Source: Bradyrhizobium zhanjiangense (GTDB lineage: Bacteria; Pseudomonadota; Alphaproteobacteria; Rhizobiales; Xanthobacteraceae). From it: a stretch of DNA of 64,000 nt. Shown here one piece after another: positions 44,805 to 54,226 of this stretch. The position numbers were made by a program, and so were the translations under genes. Position 1 is the stretch's first letter. Every line of letters begins with the position of its first letter. Location of the stretch: assembly GCF_004114935.1 (NCBI RefSeq), contig NZ_CP022221.1:8453001-8517000 (forward strand), in the 5' to 3' direction. The notes under the pieces are model-generated. The model had not been told where the DNA came from. It saw nothing but the letters and a program-made list of their open reading frames with translations, and did no database searches.

Positions 44805-46187
44805 TTACTGTATTGCTTCTCCGTGCAACGCGAGGTCGAGACCTTCGCGCTCCATCTCCTCCGACACCCGCAAGCCGACGAACAGCTTGACCCCGTACAG
44901 GATGATCAGGCTGACGACGGCGTCATACACAAAGACCGTGGCGACGCCGATGCACTGATTGATGAACTGTCCCGGATTTCCTTCCAGAGCACCCGCGGTG
45001 CCGCCATACTGCTCGACGGCAAATATGCCGGTGAGCAGTGCGCCGACGATGCCGCCGACGGCGTGGACGCCGAAACAATCGAGAGCGTCGTCATAGTTGA
45101 ATATACCCTTGAGCCCGGTGCATCCCCAGTAGCAGAAGACACCGGCCGCGATGCCGATCACGAAGGCGCCGATCGGGCCGACGAAACCGGACGCAGGCGT
45201 GATGGCGACGAGGCCTGCGACCGCACCCGAGCAGATGCCTACGACCGTCGGCTTGCCCTTCAGCGACCACTCGACCAGCATCCAGGTGAAGCTGGCGACC
45301 GCCGTTGCGATCTGCGTCACCAGCATCGCCATGCCGGCCTGCATGCCTGCCGTCACCGCGGATCCCGCGTTGAAGCCGAACCAGCCGACCCAGAGCAGCG
45401 AGGCGCCGATGAAGGTCAGCACCATGTTATGGGCCGGTCCCGTCTCCTTGCGTTTGCCAAGCATAATGGCACACATCAGGCCTGCCACGCCGGCATTGAT
45501 ATGCACGACGGTCCCGCCAGCGAAATCCAACACCTTGACCCAGGCGGCGTCGTTGCCGGAGGCGAAGATACCGTCAGGTCCCCACACCCAATGCGCGATC
45601 GGCGCATAGACGAAGATCGCCCACAGGCCGATGAACCAGAGCATCGCGGAAAATTTCATCCGCTCGGCGAAGGCCCCTGCGATCAGCGCCGGCGTGATGA
45701 TCGCAAACGTCATCTGGAAGCAGATGTAGACGCTTTCGGGAATCGTCGCCGCGAGCGGGTTGGGATTGCCGATCCCGCCTTTGCCGATGTCGCTTAGGAT
45801 GTCCTTCAGGAATATGCGGTCCAGCCCGCCGACGAACGGCGTGCCGGCCCGGAAGGCCAAGCTGTAGGTCAGGATGGCGAACAGGATCGTGATCAGGCAC
45901 GTCACGGCAAAGCTGGTCATTACCGTGTCGCCAGCGTTTTTCTTGCGCACCAAGCCGCCATAAAACAGCCCAAGCCCCGGGATCGTCATCATCAATACGA
46001 GCGCAACAGACGTGAGCATCCACGCGGTGTCGCCGGAATTGGGAGTGCATTTTTCCAAAACCTTGCCGCCGCAGGCTGCCGAGGCCGCGTCTTGTGCGAG
46101 CGCGACGTCACCGAATGCAAGATAGAGAAGCGCAGTCCCCAAGAGAGCCGTCACAAATAGCACGAGTCTTTGGCGCGCGTTTGCCAT
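44805..46187 (-). CDS. amtB: Ammonium transporter AmtB (460 aa)
   Basis: A trimeric inner-membrane ammonium channel with eleven helices after a cleavable signal (FGDVALAQDAA). TSVALVLMMTIPGLGLFYGG opens the first helix. The twin pore histidines are in FAGGTVVHINAGVAGL and DCFGVHAVGGIVGALLTG. The ATG at 46187 (MANARQRLVLF) follows AGGAGGG. It lies 37 bp after glnK on the same strand, the standard glnK-amtB operon in which GlnK plugs the channel at high nitrogen. Confidence 0.96.
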   Translation of the reverse strand: MANARQRLVLFVTALLGTALLYLAFGDVALAQDAASAACGGKVLEKCTPNSGDTAWMLTSVALVLMMTIPGLGLFYGGLVRKKNAGDTVMTSFAVTCLITILFAILTYSLAFRAGTPFVGGLDRIFLKDILSDIGKGGIGNPNPLAATIPESVYICFQMTFAIITPALIAGAFAERMKFSAMLWFIGLWAIFVYAPIAHWVWGPDGIFASGNDAAWVKVLDFAGGTVVHINAGVAGLMCAIMLGKRKETGPAHNMVLTFIGASLLWVGWFGFNAGSAVTAGMQAGMAMLVTQIATAVASFTWMLVEWSLKGKPTVVGICSGAVAGLVAITPASGFVGPIGAFVIGIAAGVFCYWGCTGLKGIFNYDDALDCFGVHAVGGIVGALLTGIFAVEQYGGTAGALEGNPGQFINQCIGVATVFVYDAVVSLIILYGVKLFVGLRVSEEMEREGLDLALHGEAIQ

Positions 46188-46224
46188 TGTCTCCCTCCTG
46201 GTCGCAAGAGGTGTCGGTGAAGCC

Positions 46225-46943
<719 letters not shown>

Positions 46944-47018
46944 ATGCGCTACGAACTCACCGACAATGAGTGGTCTGCCATCACGCCGATGCTGCCGAAT
47001 AAGCCGCGCGGCGTGCCA
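46944..47018 (+). mobile_element. IS5-family transposase N-terminal fragment
   Basis: MRYELTDNEWSAITPMLPNK then PRGVPRVNGR is the typical start of IS5-group (DUF4096) transposases. After about 28 codons similarity is lost; the frame runs on to 47174 without family features. Confidence 0.75.
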
Positions 47019-47329
47019 CGAGTGAATGGCCGTAGCTCCAGGCCCGTCTTCCCGTTCGCGTATGCATTCTTATGGAATGATTCAGGAAACGTCCGCTTCG
47101 ATGCACTCAGCGGACCTCCACATTCGACGACCGCTTTGGTTGGGCCAGGAACGGACATCCATGAGGGCGAATAGCCCCCCGGATAAGCTGAAAGCAAGCC
47201 CCACCGGCTGCCCTGGGAATTCGCGCTGATCCAACCCATTGTCGCTTGGGTGTGCCTCCGACCCATTGTGCCTTCGAGGGCTGGTCGCCCGAACGCGTTT
47301 TGCCGAAAGCCTCTGAGTTCGGAAGCTCG
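47019..47329. other. No confident gene
   Basis: Degenerate region after the IS5 fragment. Nothing recognisable. Confidence 0.35.
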
Positions 47330-47605
47330 CTATTTCTTCGGCGCCGAGCCGTCCTTTAAGGAAGCATTGTAGTCGACCTGCGAACTGTTCATGTTGGATC
47401 GATCGTTGGACGTGCTGCTTCCGCGTGTAGTCCCCGTCGTGTTGGTTGGCTCTCCTGCTGAATGAGAAGCCGCGCCAGGTCTGTCCTGGTTGGTAACATA
47501 GCCCGATTCACCGGAATTGCGGGTCTTGATGCCCTTGTCGGCTGCAGTTTTTAAGACGGGATACGTAATGGCATCCGCACGGCCGACACCCGCCAGGGCG
47601 CCGCC
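47330..47605 (-). pseudogene. Small secreted protein remnant lacking its N-terminus
   Basis: The minus strand encodes GGALAGVGRADAITYPVLKT, AADKGIKTRNSGESGYVTNQ and a Ser/Thr/Asn-rich end (NTTGTTRGSSTSNDRSNMNS; VDYNASLKDGSAPKK). No start codon or signal peptide precedes it in frame and an in-frame TAA lies upstream. It looks like the mature part of a secreted protein whose 5-prime end was lost. Confidence 0.5.
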
Positions 47606-47772
47606 CTCGTGTAGGAACAGGGCGTGAAATACGAACCCTTAGTGAGTAGGACTCGTTGGCTCGCCGTACGGTTACGGGCAGACGCCGGAGGAGCGACCGG
47701 CAATCGTCGGCTTAGGCCGTTCAGAAGTCTTGATGTGCAAGACCGGCGGTTCTGCGCTGGTGTCAGGTCCTG

Positions 47773-47907
47773 CTACTTCTTCTTTGCAGGTCCGAAATCC
47801 GGCTGCCAAGCGGCTTCCTTGCGGCTCGGCGCCGCAGCGATCACCTGCGCCTTTTGCTTCTTCGGCTTCTTGGCTTCGCGATTGCCGCGTTGCTGGCCCT
47901 TCGCCAT
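47773..47907 (-). CDS. Small lysine-rich protein from internal start (44 aa)
   Basis: MAKGQQRGNREAKKPKKQKA, then APSRKEAAWQPDFGPAKKK. Short, very basic proteins with this MAKGQxRGNREAKKPK start are common in bradyrhizobia in my recollection. AAGGAGAGCGAC precedes the ATG at good spacing. Function unknown. Confidence 0.65.
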   Translation of the reverse strand: MAKGQQRGNREAKKPKKQKAQVIAAAPSRKEAAWQPDFGPAKKK

Positions 47908-48117
47908 GTCGCTCTCCTTTGGTGGTTTGAGTTCGTCGAGTTCGTTCGACTGCAGCACCCGTCCGCGCGGAGTGCAAACCCTGACGTCCATGTAGCCTTC
48001 GCGCAGCAGCTTTCGCGCGAGCCGCAGCGCGACCATTGCACTGCCGCGGCCGAGATTGGAGCTTCCGTATTCGTTGGTCCCACTGACCAGATACGGCACG
48101 CGAGTTGCCCTAGCCAT
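47773..48117 (-). CDS. Fused frame of two small proteins (114 aa)
   Basis: Residues 1-70 (MARATRVPYLVSGTNEYGSS; GSAMVALRLARKLLREGYMD; VCTPRGRVLQSNELDEL) resemble one small rhizobial protein. The frame then runs without a stop into MAKGQQRGNREAKKPKKQKA, which normally starts its own gene. The linker codons (PPKESD) contain AAGGAG, a ribosome site for the internal ATG at 47907. A lost stop codon appears to have joined them, or both products are made. Confidence 0.6.
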   Translation of the reverse strand: MARATRVPYLVSGTNEYGSSNLGRGSAMVALRLARKLLREGYMDVRVCTPRGRVLQSNELDELKPPKESDMAKGQQRGNREAKKPKKQKAQVIAAAPSRKEAAWQPDFGPAKKK

Positions 48118-48468
48118 TGAGGATGGCAGCTCCACACACGAGAAGCAGTAAAAACAATGGAACGATCACCGGCGGCACGATCCATTCCGAGATACGAACA
48201 CGCGGCATCGAATGCTCTTGGGAGGCCTTCGGCGGGAGCACACGTGACCCTCCGTCACCGGTCGAAGCCGTTGAGATTTGCGGTGATGGCGGCGAGCCTA
48301 CGCCCGCGCCGAGCCAATAGCGAGCGTTAAATGCCGCGCGGGCGACGGCTCCGCTGTGACATCCTAGTTTGCCGGCGGGTCACGATAGTGCTGGCTATTG
48401 CAGCGCGAAGGGTGCATGATCGCGAGAGCCAGCATCGGTTGGGCTTCACTTGCGAAAGGCAGGCGTGC
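48118..48468. other. No confident gene
   Basis: About 350 bp without recognisable coding sequence, upstream of a two-gene unit that starts at 48469. Confidence 0.35.
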
Positions 48469-48735
48469 ATGACCATCCGCTCGCGGCGAGAAACCCTCAA
48501 CTTCAAGCATCCGTTCCGCATCCGTGGCATCGAGCGCGTCTTGCTAGCGGGTGCCTGTGAGGTCGTCACCGACGAGGAGACGATCGACGGCCTGATCTTC
48601 TCGGCCTATCGCCGCGTTGCCACAATGATCACCGTGCCCGCCGAAGGCGCTTGCGGCGCCACGGAGATGCTGTCGATCGGCTCGATCGATCTTGCGAACG
48701 CGCAAGCCGCGGACGCGAGCATCGCCCATGACTGA
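48469..48735 (+). CDS. Small hypothetical protein (88 aa)
   Basis: MTIRSRRETLNFKHPFRIRG, IERVLLAGACEVVTDEETID, GLIFSAYRRVATMITVPA. Beta-rich and compact. The stop overlaps the next gene's start by eight bases, so the two are a coupled pair. Function unknown. Confidence 0.7.
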   Translation: MTIRSRRETLNFKHPFRIRGIERVLLAGACEVVTDEETIDGLIFSAYRRVATMITVPAEGACGATEMLSIGSIDLANAQAADASIAHD

Positions 48736-49024
48736 CCAGCCGGTCGATCTCGACAAGCATCGCGGCATGGCCGCGCAGAAGGCCACCGACCTGCGCCGCG
48801 CACTGGCTGACGTCGAGGCCAATCTCCGCGAGCTGCGCGAGCGCGAAGCCGACCTCGAAAACCGCATGATGACGGTGCCTGCCGCGTCCTGGCCGGAGGC
48901 GGCAGTGAAGGCGCGTCATCTGCTCAACCTCTATGCTGCGAGTCTGCCTGCCGAGGATACGCGCCATCGCGCGCTGGTGGCAGCACTGTTCGACGATTTC
49001 GCCCGGCTGTCGGGGGAGGGCTGA
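48728..49024 (+). CDS. Small coiled-coil protein (98 aa)
   Basis: MTDQPVDLDKHRGMAAQKAT, then an extended helix (ALADVEANLRELREREADLE; NRMMTVPAASWPEAAVKARH). Likely helical bundle or coiled coil. The start at 48728 lies inside the end of the preceding gene. Function unknown. Confidence 0.7.
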   Translation: MTDQPVDLDKHRGMAAQKATDLRRALADVEANLRELREREADLENRMMTVPAASWPEAAVKARHLLNLYAASLPAEDTRHRALVAALFDDFARLSGEG

Positions 49025-49146
49025 GGCGAACGAGGGCCGCCTGGATTCGCGACACGGGGCCATGCTCGGCGCGACCTCGAAGCGGGCGGCCCGTCGCGGG
49101 CGACGATTGGAGCACGTGCCGGGCCGCAATCAGGTAAGAGCAAGCC

Positions 49147-49425
49147 ATGACATTGACCAGCGGCCGCTTTATCAGCCACGAATACGACCGGATGATCGTC
49201 CGGTTCTCGATGCATGACGGTGCCAGGGAGGTTCCTTGCGCGATCTCCACTTCTGCGATGGACTATCTCGAGCGCGGGCCGCAAGTCAGACCCGAGCAGC
49301 GGGAAGCTCAGTTCACCCGCCTGCGGGATCGCATCGAAGCTCGAGCGGCCAGCAAATATCGTGCGACAGAGTTCGAAGGCACGCCGCCGGGCATCGTGCT
49401 GCGAAGCATCGATTTCAGACCATAG
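49147..49425 (+). CDS. DUF1488-type protein (92 aa)
   Basis: FISHEYDRMIVRFSMHDGAR, VPCAISTSAMDYLERGPQVR, FTRLRDRIEARAASKYRATE. The order of an N-terminal beta strand pair, an (A/V)xCxI segment and a C-terminal helix fits DUF1488. Function is unknown in the family. Confidence 0.75.
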   Translation: MTLTSGRFISHEYDRMIVRFSMHDGAREVPCAISTSAMDYLERGPQVRPEQREAQFTRLRDRIEARAASKYRATEFEGTPPGIVLRSIDFRP

Positions 49426-49457
49426 CTCGACGGCATGCTTCGCAATGACGGCGCTCT

Positions 49458-49733
49458 CTATTCCGCCCGTGCCTTGATCTCCGGCAAGGGTGGCTTGCGT
49501 TCAAACGGTTTCTTTTTCGGCGGCGCTGGCAGCAAGCCCTCTCGGATCGCCTGCTTCCGAGCGAGCTTGCGGGCCCGGCGAATGGCTTCAGATTTCTCGC
49601 GGGTCTTTCTCTCGGACGGCTTTTCGTAGGAACGCCGCTGCTTCATCTCCCGGAAGACGCCCTCGCGTTGCATCTTCTTCTTGAGAACACGAAGTGCCTG
49701 CTCGACGTTGTTGTCTCTGACAAGTACGTGCAA
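49458..49733 (-). CDS. rpsU: 30S ribosomal protein bS21 (91 aa)
   Basis: [57 protein letters not shown] are bS21 signatures, with an alphaproteobacterial C-terminal extension ([20 protein letters not shown]). I take the TTG at 49733 as start because GAGGAGGATCAA precedes it and the family begins here. An ATG further upstream would add unrelated residues. Rhizobia often have more than one rpsU. Confidence 0.9.
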   Translation of the reverse strand: MHVLVRDNNVEQALRVLKKKMQREGVFREMKQRRSYEKPSERKTREKSEAIRRARKLARKQAIREGLLPAPPKKKPFERKPPLPEIKARAE

Positions 49734-50171
49734 TTGATCCTCCTCGCTCAGGGCTGCGAATGCGACACGTCCTGCTGGCAGCCAATTGCGCAGGAGCTTC
49801 ATGCGACTTTTGAGGATAGTGGCGGCGACACTCGTCGCGGCTTCGGACGAGCCGATCTGCTTGTCACAAGCGATACAGCTTGGTGGCATCAACGTGACCA
49901 CTCTCGTGCAGCGCTGTCAATCGATAACGTCTTGCTTGCAGCTCGACAGAGACACGGGAAGCGCTTGGATCGGAGCACCAGAGCCGGCTCGCAGAAACAA
50001 ATCGGCTTGCCTCCTTGCGAATTTGCGAATGCAATGTATATTGAGCTCGTTCGATTAGCCGCTGTGCCTTGTTGAATGCGCCTGCGGGCTCTTTTTCCAA
50101 AGACATCGACGAAGTTGAAGATGACCGTGTGATTGTCGCGCGGAATGCGTTCGCACGCTTTGGAGAAGAAA

Positions 50172-50381
50172 ATGACGACGGGTACTGTAAAGTGGTTCAA
50201 CGGCCAAAAGGGCTTCGGTTTCATTCAGCCGAGCGATGGTAGCAACGATGTGTTCGTTCATATCAGCGCCGTCGAACGCGCTGGCCTGGCGGGTCTCGCT
50301 GAGGGCCAAAAGGTCAATTTCGAGATTAAGACCGACAAGGTGCGAGGCAAAGTCAGCGCCGAGAACCTCTCGCTGGCTTGA
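50172..50381 (+). CDS. Cold-shock family protein (69 aa)
   Basis: [20 protein letters not shown] contains RNP1 (KGFGFI); [15 protein letters not shown] contains RNP2 (VFVHI). A single OB-fold cold-shock domain that binds single-stranded RNA/DNA as a chaperone. The ATG at 50172 follows GGAGAAGAAA. A longer frame from 50133 is not needed. Confidence 0.95.
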   Translation: MTTGTVKWFNGQKGFGFIQPSDGSNDVFVHISAVERAGLAGLAEGQKVNFEIKTDKVRGKVSAENLSLA

Positions 50382-50475
50382 TATCGTGGCGCCGTTTCAC
50401 GGATGTACTGAAACGGTTCCCCTGCCCGCTCGATCTTCGGATTGAGCGGGTCTTGTCGGTTGTGGAGACGGAGCG

Positions 50476-50712
50476 ATGAGCGCCAAGAAGCCGGCAGAAC
50501 CGTCCGTCGAAAGTATCGCCCGTTCCGAGCGGAAGCGCTTGGCCGCTGAAGAAGGAATGCGAGCATTGGCGGACGTCGAAAGGCAGGCCATCGAGGTTCG
50601 TAAGAACATGGCGCGGCTCCGCGAGGTGCGCGAGGCCAAGGAAGCGGCCGATGAAGCTCTTCGAATAGCGTTGCCACCGCCCAAGAAGCGTTCACGGAAG
50701 CCGGCGCGGTAG
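50476..50712 (+). CDS. Small helical protein (78 aa)
   Basis: MSAKKPAEPSVESIARSERK, GMRALADVERQAIEVRKNMA, RLREVREAKEAADEALRIAL and a basic end PPPKKRSRKPAR. Long charged helix flanked by Lys/Pro-rich tails. GGAG lies upstream. Function unknown. Confidence 0.65.
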   Translation: MSAKKPAEPSVESIARSERKRLAAEEGMRALADVERQAIEVRKNMARLREVREAKEAADEALRIALPPPKKRSRKPAR

Positions 50713-50771
50713 TCGCCTTCAACGCCATCACCCCTAACGGAGGGCCGATCACATGCCGGAGAGCGCAGGTC

Positions 50772-50984
50772 GTGCCTAGAATCAAGCCAGACCACGGAAC
50801 TATTACTTTCTTTCTCGCATCCGGCGCGAATCGGCAGATGTGCCGGCTCGCGACGACATTCAACACGCAAAAGCAGGCCTTCAGCTATCTCCAGAAGCAT
50901 CGAACGGAGTTCGAGCGCATGGCGCGGGCGCGCCTTGCTTCGGGGGAGCTCGAAGACGGAATTGTCGTGCTTTCAATGCTTTGA
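50772..50984 (+). CDS. Small hypothetical protein (70 aa), GTG start
   Basis: VPRIKPDHGTITFFLASGAN, FNTQKQAFSYLQKHRTEFER, ARLASGELEDGIVVLSML. A plausible alpha/beta small protein. The start is GTG at 50772. Function unknown. It lies 59 bp downstream of the helical protein gene. Confidence 0.6.
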   Translation: MPRIKPDHGTITFFLASGANRQMCRLATTFNTQKQAFSYLQKHRTEFERMARARLASGELEDGIVVLSML

Positions 50985-51274
50985 TATCATCAGCTACGGC
51001 GGTATTTTTTCGGCTCAGTTGACCGGGTCTGCATGCGATTGAGAATGCTGTCTTATAGCGTGTGATCCGGGATGACCGAATTGTTGCTCTCCCAGCTCGG
51101 ACTTGGATTGGCTTGAACCGATCAATTCGAAAACGGTCGAACTCTTCGGGCCCCTCGAGCAAATTGCGTTTACGGCTTGCCCGACCATCTACTGTCGCGA
51201 ATGTATCGCCGATGTCGTCGATCGTATCGCCGGCCATTTTCCTGGCGCGAGGCCGCCAACTGAGGTGGCTCTTC

Positions 51275-51505
51275 TTACGGTTGTCTAATTTCAAAGCGCA
51301 AAATTGCCTGCATCACAGGTTTGCCTTGGTCGTCTCGGACCCGGATTGCCATTTCGCGCCACTTTGCGCTCGGCACTATATCTCTTGCAAAATCGGCGAG
51401 CCCAGCCGCTGCTTGAGCGCGCACAGATTGAAAGCTGTCGCATTCAATTCCCACGTCATCGCGAACAAGCTTACCATTATGAGTATCGAAGTAATAGCGC
51501 GCCAT
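51275..51505 (-). CDS. DUF6894-type protein (76 aa)
   Basis: MARYYFDTHNGKLVRDDVGI then ECDSFQSVRAQAAAGLADFA and MAIRVRDDQGKPVMQAILRF. The (R/K)YYFD(x)HNG...D..G.E start is the DUF6894 signature, a family of short proteins abundant in rhizobia and of unknown role. Confidence 0.8.
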   Translation of the reverse strand: MARYYFDTHNGKLVRDDVGIECDSFQSVRAQAAAGLADFARDIVPSAKWREMAIRVRDDQGKPVMQAILRFEIRQP

Positions 51506-51512
51506 GATGACC

Positions 51513-51713
51513 TTACTTCGGTGATAGTCGTTTAGAGGAATTGGCCCACTCCTCTAGGTGAGCCGCTGTATCTGCCTGACTGACTTTGCGCAGCATGTTG
51601 TCGCGCTCGATGCCCGGCGGAAGCTTTTCAGCTTCGTCGCGTGCGTCTTGTGCGAACGCGGCAAGGCGAGCTTGGAATGATTGTGGTTGCTCGAAACGGC
51701 GCCGGTTCATCAT
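51513..51713 (-). CDS. Small hypothetical protein (66 aa)
   Basis: MMNRRRFEQPQSFQARLAAF, AQDARDEAEKLPPGIERDNM, LRKVSQADTAAHLEEWANSS. Helical, similar in style to many rhizobial small proteins with a LPPGxERD(x)(L/M)(L/R)(R/K)K core. GGGAG lies upstream of the ATG at 51713. It ends eight bases before the DUF6894 gene, probably one transcript. Confidence 0.7.
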   Translation of the reverse strand: MMNRRRFEQPQSFQARLAAFAQDARDEAEKLPPGIERDNMLRKVSQADTAAHLEEWANSSKRLSPK

Positions 51714-51927
51714 GGCGCTTCTCCCTGTTTGAGTGGGCGGGAGCGCAATCAGCGTTCTCATCACCGATAGGAGCCTAGGTCGCGCGGTGATGCAGGAGCA
51801 ATGTGCGAAAGAAAGGCCGGTTCCTAATTAGACGCCGAGCGCGATTTCCCGGTCGGAGAACGACCGGCCTGCAGGTATGGTCACGTAAGCGACTGGAACT
51901 TGCCTAGTTCTGGGAGCATAGTGAGTT

Positions 51928-52155
51928 ATGGCAAACACTGAAGGCATTCATCTAGTTAAAGTGACCACCGACGATCGGGAACATCAGCTTTGGGTGGCTG
52001 CGACCCCGCGCGACGAAGCGGTCACTGAAGTCTTGAATGCCATTCCAGAAGGGTGGACAGCCTCGCTGTTAACCAGCCAGCTCACGCTTGAAGAGGCTGA
52101 AGTCTTGAAGCTCCAACCGGGCGAAGTTCGAGAGGTCACCTCAAGAACAAATTAG
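51928..52155 (+). CDS. Small hypothetical protein (75 aa)
   Basis: MANTEGIHLVKVTTDDREHQ, LWVAATPRDEAVTEVLNAIP, TASLLTSQLTLEEAEVLKLQ. A regular small alpha/beta protein of unknown function. Confidence 0.65.
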   Translation: MANTEGIHLVKVTTDDREHQLWVAATPRDEAVTEVLNAIPEGWTASLLTSQLTLEEAEVLKLQPGEVREVTSRTN

Positions 52156-52219
52156 GCCAGGATTGAACTTCCAACTTATCGGCCCGGCCGCCGTCAGAGC
52201 TCTCCCCACGGACCGCTAA

Positions 52220-52315
52220 GGGTCAAAATGCGAAGAACTCAACCTGAGCAAATCTAGTCCGCTATGCCCCACTGAGTGGACCTCAACGAGGCGTGCGGAC
52301 ACTTCGCAGAAGCGC
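52220..52315. repeat. Dispersed intergenic repeat, family A, copy 2
   Basis: GGGTCAAAATGCGAAGAACTC, AGTCCGCT...AGTGGACCTC and ACTTCGCAGAAGCG. Matches 18176-18285 and 53407-53505 in block order. Confidence 0.65.
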
Positions 52316-52351
52316 GAGTAGCCGATATCGCGGGGGTGGCCCATATGAACG

Positions 52352-52373
52352 AGGCCGCCAACTGAGGCGGCCT
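52352..52373. terminator. Stem-loop, possible terminator
   Basis: AGGCCGCC and GGCGGCCT pair around AACTGA, between convergent genes (51928 plus, 52448 minus). Only TT follows. Confidence 0.5.
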
Positions 52374-52447
52374 TCGCGATGACGCGTGCGCGAGGCAGTG
52401 CCGAGCGATGCCGGACCACTCCACCATCCTGAAAATTGACGAGACCT

Positions 52448-52801
52448 TTACAGGCGCCCCCTACAAGTCTCGCGATACCTGCGGCAATTTCCTGCGCCTT
52501 GTTCGCCCAGCTCGTTCTTGTAGAGGCAGGCCTGTCTCAATTCGGCGCACACATCCCTGCGTACTGGTCTTTGGCAGGTCTCCCGGTATCTGCGGCAATT
52601 TCCTTCGCCCCGTTCCCCTAGCGCGTCCTTGTTTTCGCAGGCAAGCCGCAATTGCTCGCATTGCCCGCCTCCTCGACCGTCGTACCCTCGGACGCCTCCC
52701 GGTCCAATCTCAAAGGATTGGGAAAAGGCGGAGATCGGGATTACAAAAAGCGCAGTTGCCGCTGTGGCGCCGAATGCATACTTGCACATTCCTTTCAACA
52801 T
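52448..52801 (-). CDS. Secreted Cys-rich protein with two internal repeats (117 aa)
   Basis: After a signal peptide (MLKGMCKYAFGATAATALFV to AFS) comes FEIGPGGVRGYDGRGGG and then two tandem units: CEQLRLACENKDALGERGEG plus NCRRYRETC, and CAELRQACLYKNELGEQGAG plus NCRRYRETC. Each unit has four cysteines at matching positions. Probably a disulphide-rich periplasmic or secreted protein. GGAGG precedes the ATG. Function unknown. Confidence 0.8.
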   Translation of the reverse strand: MLKGMCKYAFGATAATALFVIPISAFSQSFEIGPGGVRGYDGRGGGQCEQLRLACENKDALGERGEGNCRRYRETCQRPVRRDVCAELRQACLYKNELGEQGAGNCRRYRETCRGRL

Positions 52802-52834
52802 GGCTGATCCTCCAGTTAGTATGTTCCGGTGAAT

Positions 52835-52864
52835 AGAGGGAGGCCACTTCGGCGGCCTCTCTCT
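52835..52864 (-). terminator. Terminator between two minus-strand secreted-protein genes
   Basis: AGAGGGAGGCC and GGCCTCTCTCT pair with one mismatch around ACTTCGGC. It lies downstream of the gene ending at 52916. Confidence 0.65.
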
Positions 52865-52915
52865 TGTCGATGGGAGCGGACGGAGCGGGAGTTATCGCTT
52901 CTCACCACCCCTCCC

Positions 52916-53140
52916 TTAGTGCGCGCAAACCTTGATGGTCTTCATCCCGGTCTCAGCTTCAGTGCGTGTCTTGAACACCTTGCCGTCGCCAACAATGACG
53001 GTGGTTGTGGTGGTCGGCTTCTTGTCCACGATGGTGCATTTCTTCGTGGAGGTGTCTTGCACTACATAAAATTCCGTCTGGGCGTAGGCAGCGCCGGTCA
53101 TGATTGCAGCGGCAGCAGCCGAAATGAGAAGCTTCTTCAT
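52916..53140 (-). CDS. Small secreted protein, paralogue of 1941-2207 (74 aa)
   Basis: Signal peptide MKKLLISAAAAAIMTGAAYA, then EFYVVQDTSTKKCTIVDKKP, VIVGDGKVFKTRTEAETGMK and a terminal TIKVCAH. The same plan as 1941-2207. The two mature cysteines may form a disulphide. GGAGGAGACACA precedes the ATG. Function unknown. Confidence 0.8.
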   Translation of the reverse strand: MKKLLISAAAAAIMTGAAYAQTEFYVVQDTSTKKCTIVDKKPTTTTTVIVGDGKVFKTRTEAETGMKTIKVCAH

Positions 53141-53731
53141 TGTGTCTCCTCCATTGTGAGTAGTCCCTGCGCAAATTATCGAGCGCGTGGATTCGGTTCC
53201 ACGGCTGGAAACTACGGCTCGGGTTCACTACTGTGTGGAAATCCTAAAGGGATGATATGAACGCCGGCCGAACGGGCAGTTCAGAGATCGTTTATCTCGA
53301 CGTTACCGATCTTCGCCTCCACAAGCGCACCTTAAAATGCCGGCCACTTCCGCTTCGCCCCGAAATGAACCCTCCAACTCACACGCCCGATCACTCCGGA
53401 CCGATTTGGTCAAAATGCGAAGAACTCGGGGGAAGCCGCTATGGCTCACCGACCGGACCTCAAGCCGAACAGGCCTCACTTCGCTGATGGGCCAGATCCG
53501 GACTCGCCGCAGGCTGCGGCTTCCAATTTGCTCGCGGTCGTTCGTGGATAGCCAAAAGACCTATGACAACCCTTTTTCGAATTTTTCCGCATCGACGGCT
53601 GGACCATGTCGGCATGGACGGGTCTCGGTCGTCCTTGGGTGGACACTTCACGCAAGGGCTGTAGATGGACCCAGCACACGAGAGGTGATGTTGTCACCTC
53701 AAGCCTGTGAAATTGAACTGGAGCAAGACCC
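53141..53731. other. No confident gene; contains repeat family A
   Basis: About 590 bp. The repeat-A copy occupies 53407-53505. A short frame at 53257 (MNAGRTGSSEIVYLDVTDLR) is not convincing. Confidence 0.4.
53407..53505. repeat. Dispersed intergenic repeat, family A, copy 3
   Basis: GGTCAAAATGCGAAGAACTC, AGCCGCTATGGCTCACCGA, CGGACCTCAA and ACTTCGCTGATGGGCCAGA. Confidence 0.65.
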
Positions 53732-54145
53732 ATGAGAATCACCGTCGAAGCCAACGTAGCGGCCCCGATCGATCAGGTCTGGCGCGCGTATACTACGCCG
53801 GCCGACATCGTGAAGTGGAACGCTGCGTCCGACGACTGACATACGACCAAGGCTACGGTCGACCTGCGGGACGGTGGCGCCTTCTCGTCTCGCATGGAGG
53901 CCAAGGACGGCAGCATGGGGTTCGATTTCGCCGGCACCTACACCAAGGTCGTCCAACACAAGCGGATCGAATACGCGTTCGGCGATCGAAAGGCCGAAGT
54001 CGAGTTCCTGCCCGGCCCCAAAGGCATTGTCGTCCGTATTGTCTTCGATAGCGAACCGACCCACTCAGTCGAGCAGCAGCAGGGCGGTTGGCAAGCAATC
54101 CTCGACAATTTCGCGCGATACGTGGAGGCGAATGAGAAGCCGTGA
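53732..54145 (+). pseudogene. SRPBCC / AHSA1-like protein with premature stop
   Basis: The frame from ATG 53732 reads MRITVEANVAAPIDQVWRAY, ADIVKWNAASDD, TGA at codon 36 (53837-53839), then TTKATVDLRDGGAFSSRMEA, GFDFAGTYTKVVQHKRIEYA and GGWQAILDNFARYVEANEKP. The family has Trp at the stop position (SDDWHT), so TGG to TGA is the single visible lesion in a 138-codon frame. SRPBCC proteins bind hydrophobic ligands. An internal ATG at 53894 could give an 83-residue fragment. Confidence 0.85.
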
Positions 54146-54226
54146 GGGTGTGTAAGAGCTAGAGATGAAAGTAACCTGACGGGCGTCTTCGGCTTCCGCG
54201 GCTCACGGATGGGCCAGAAGGCGACA

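Noticed and set aside
44823..45797. 324-codon plus-strand frame over amtB
   Set aside because: Antisense of amtB with a charged, repetitive translation.
51061..51274. Possible protein with TACPTIYCREC segment on the plus strand
   Set aside because: No start with a ribosome site and no family; the competing minus-strand frame is equally unconvincing.
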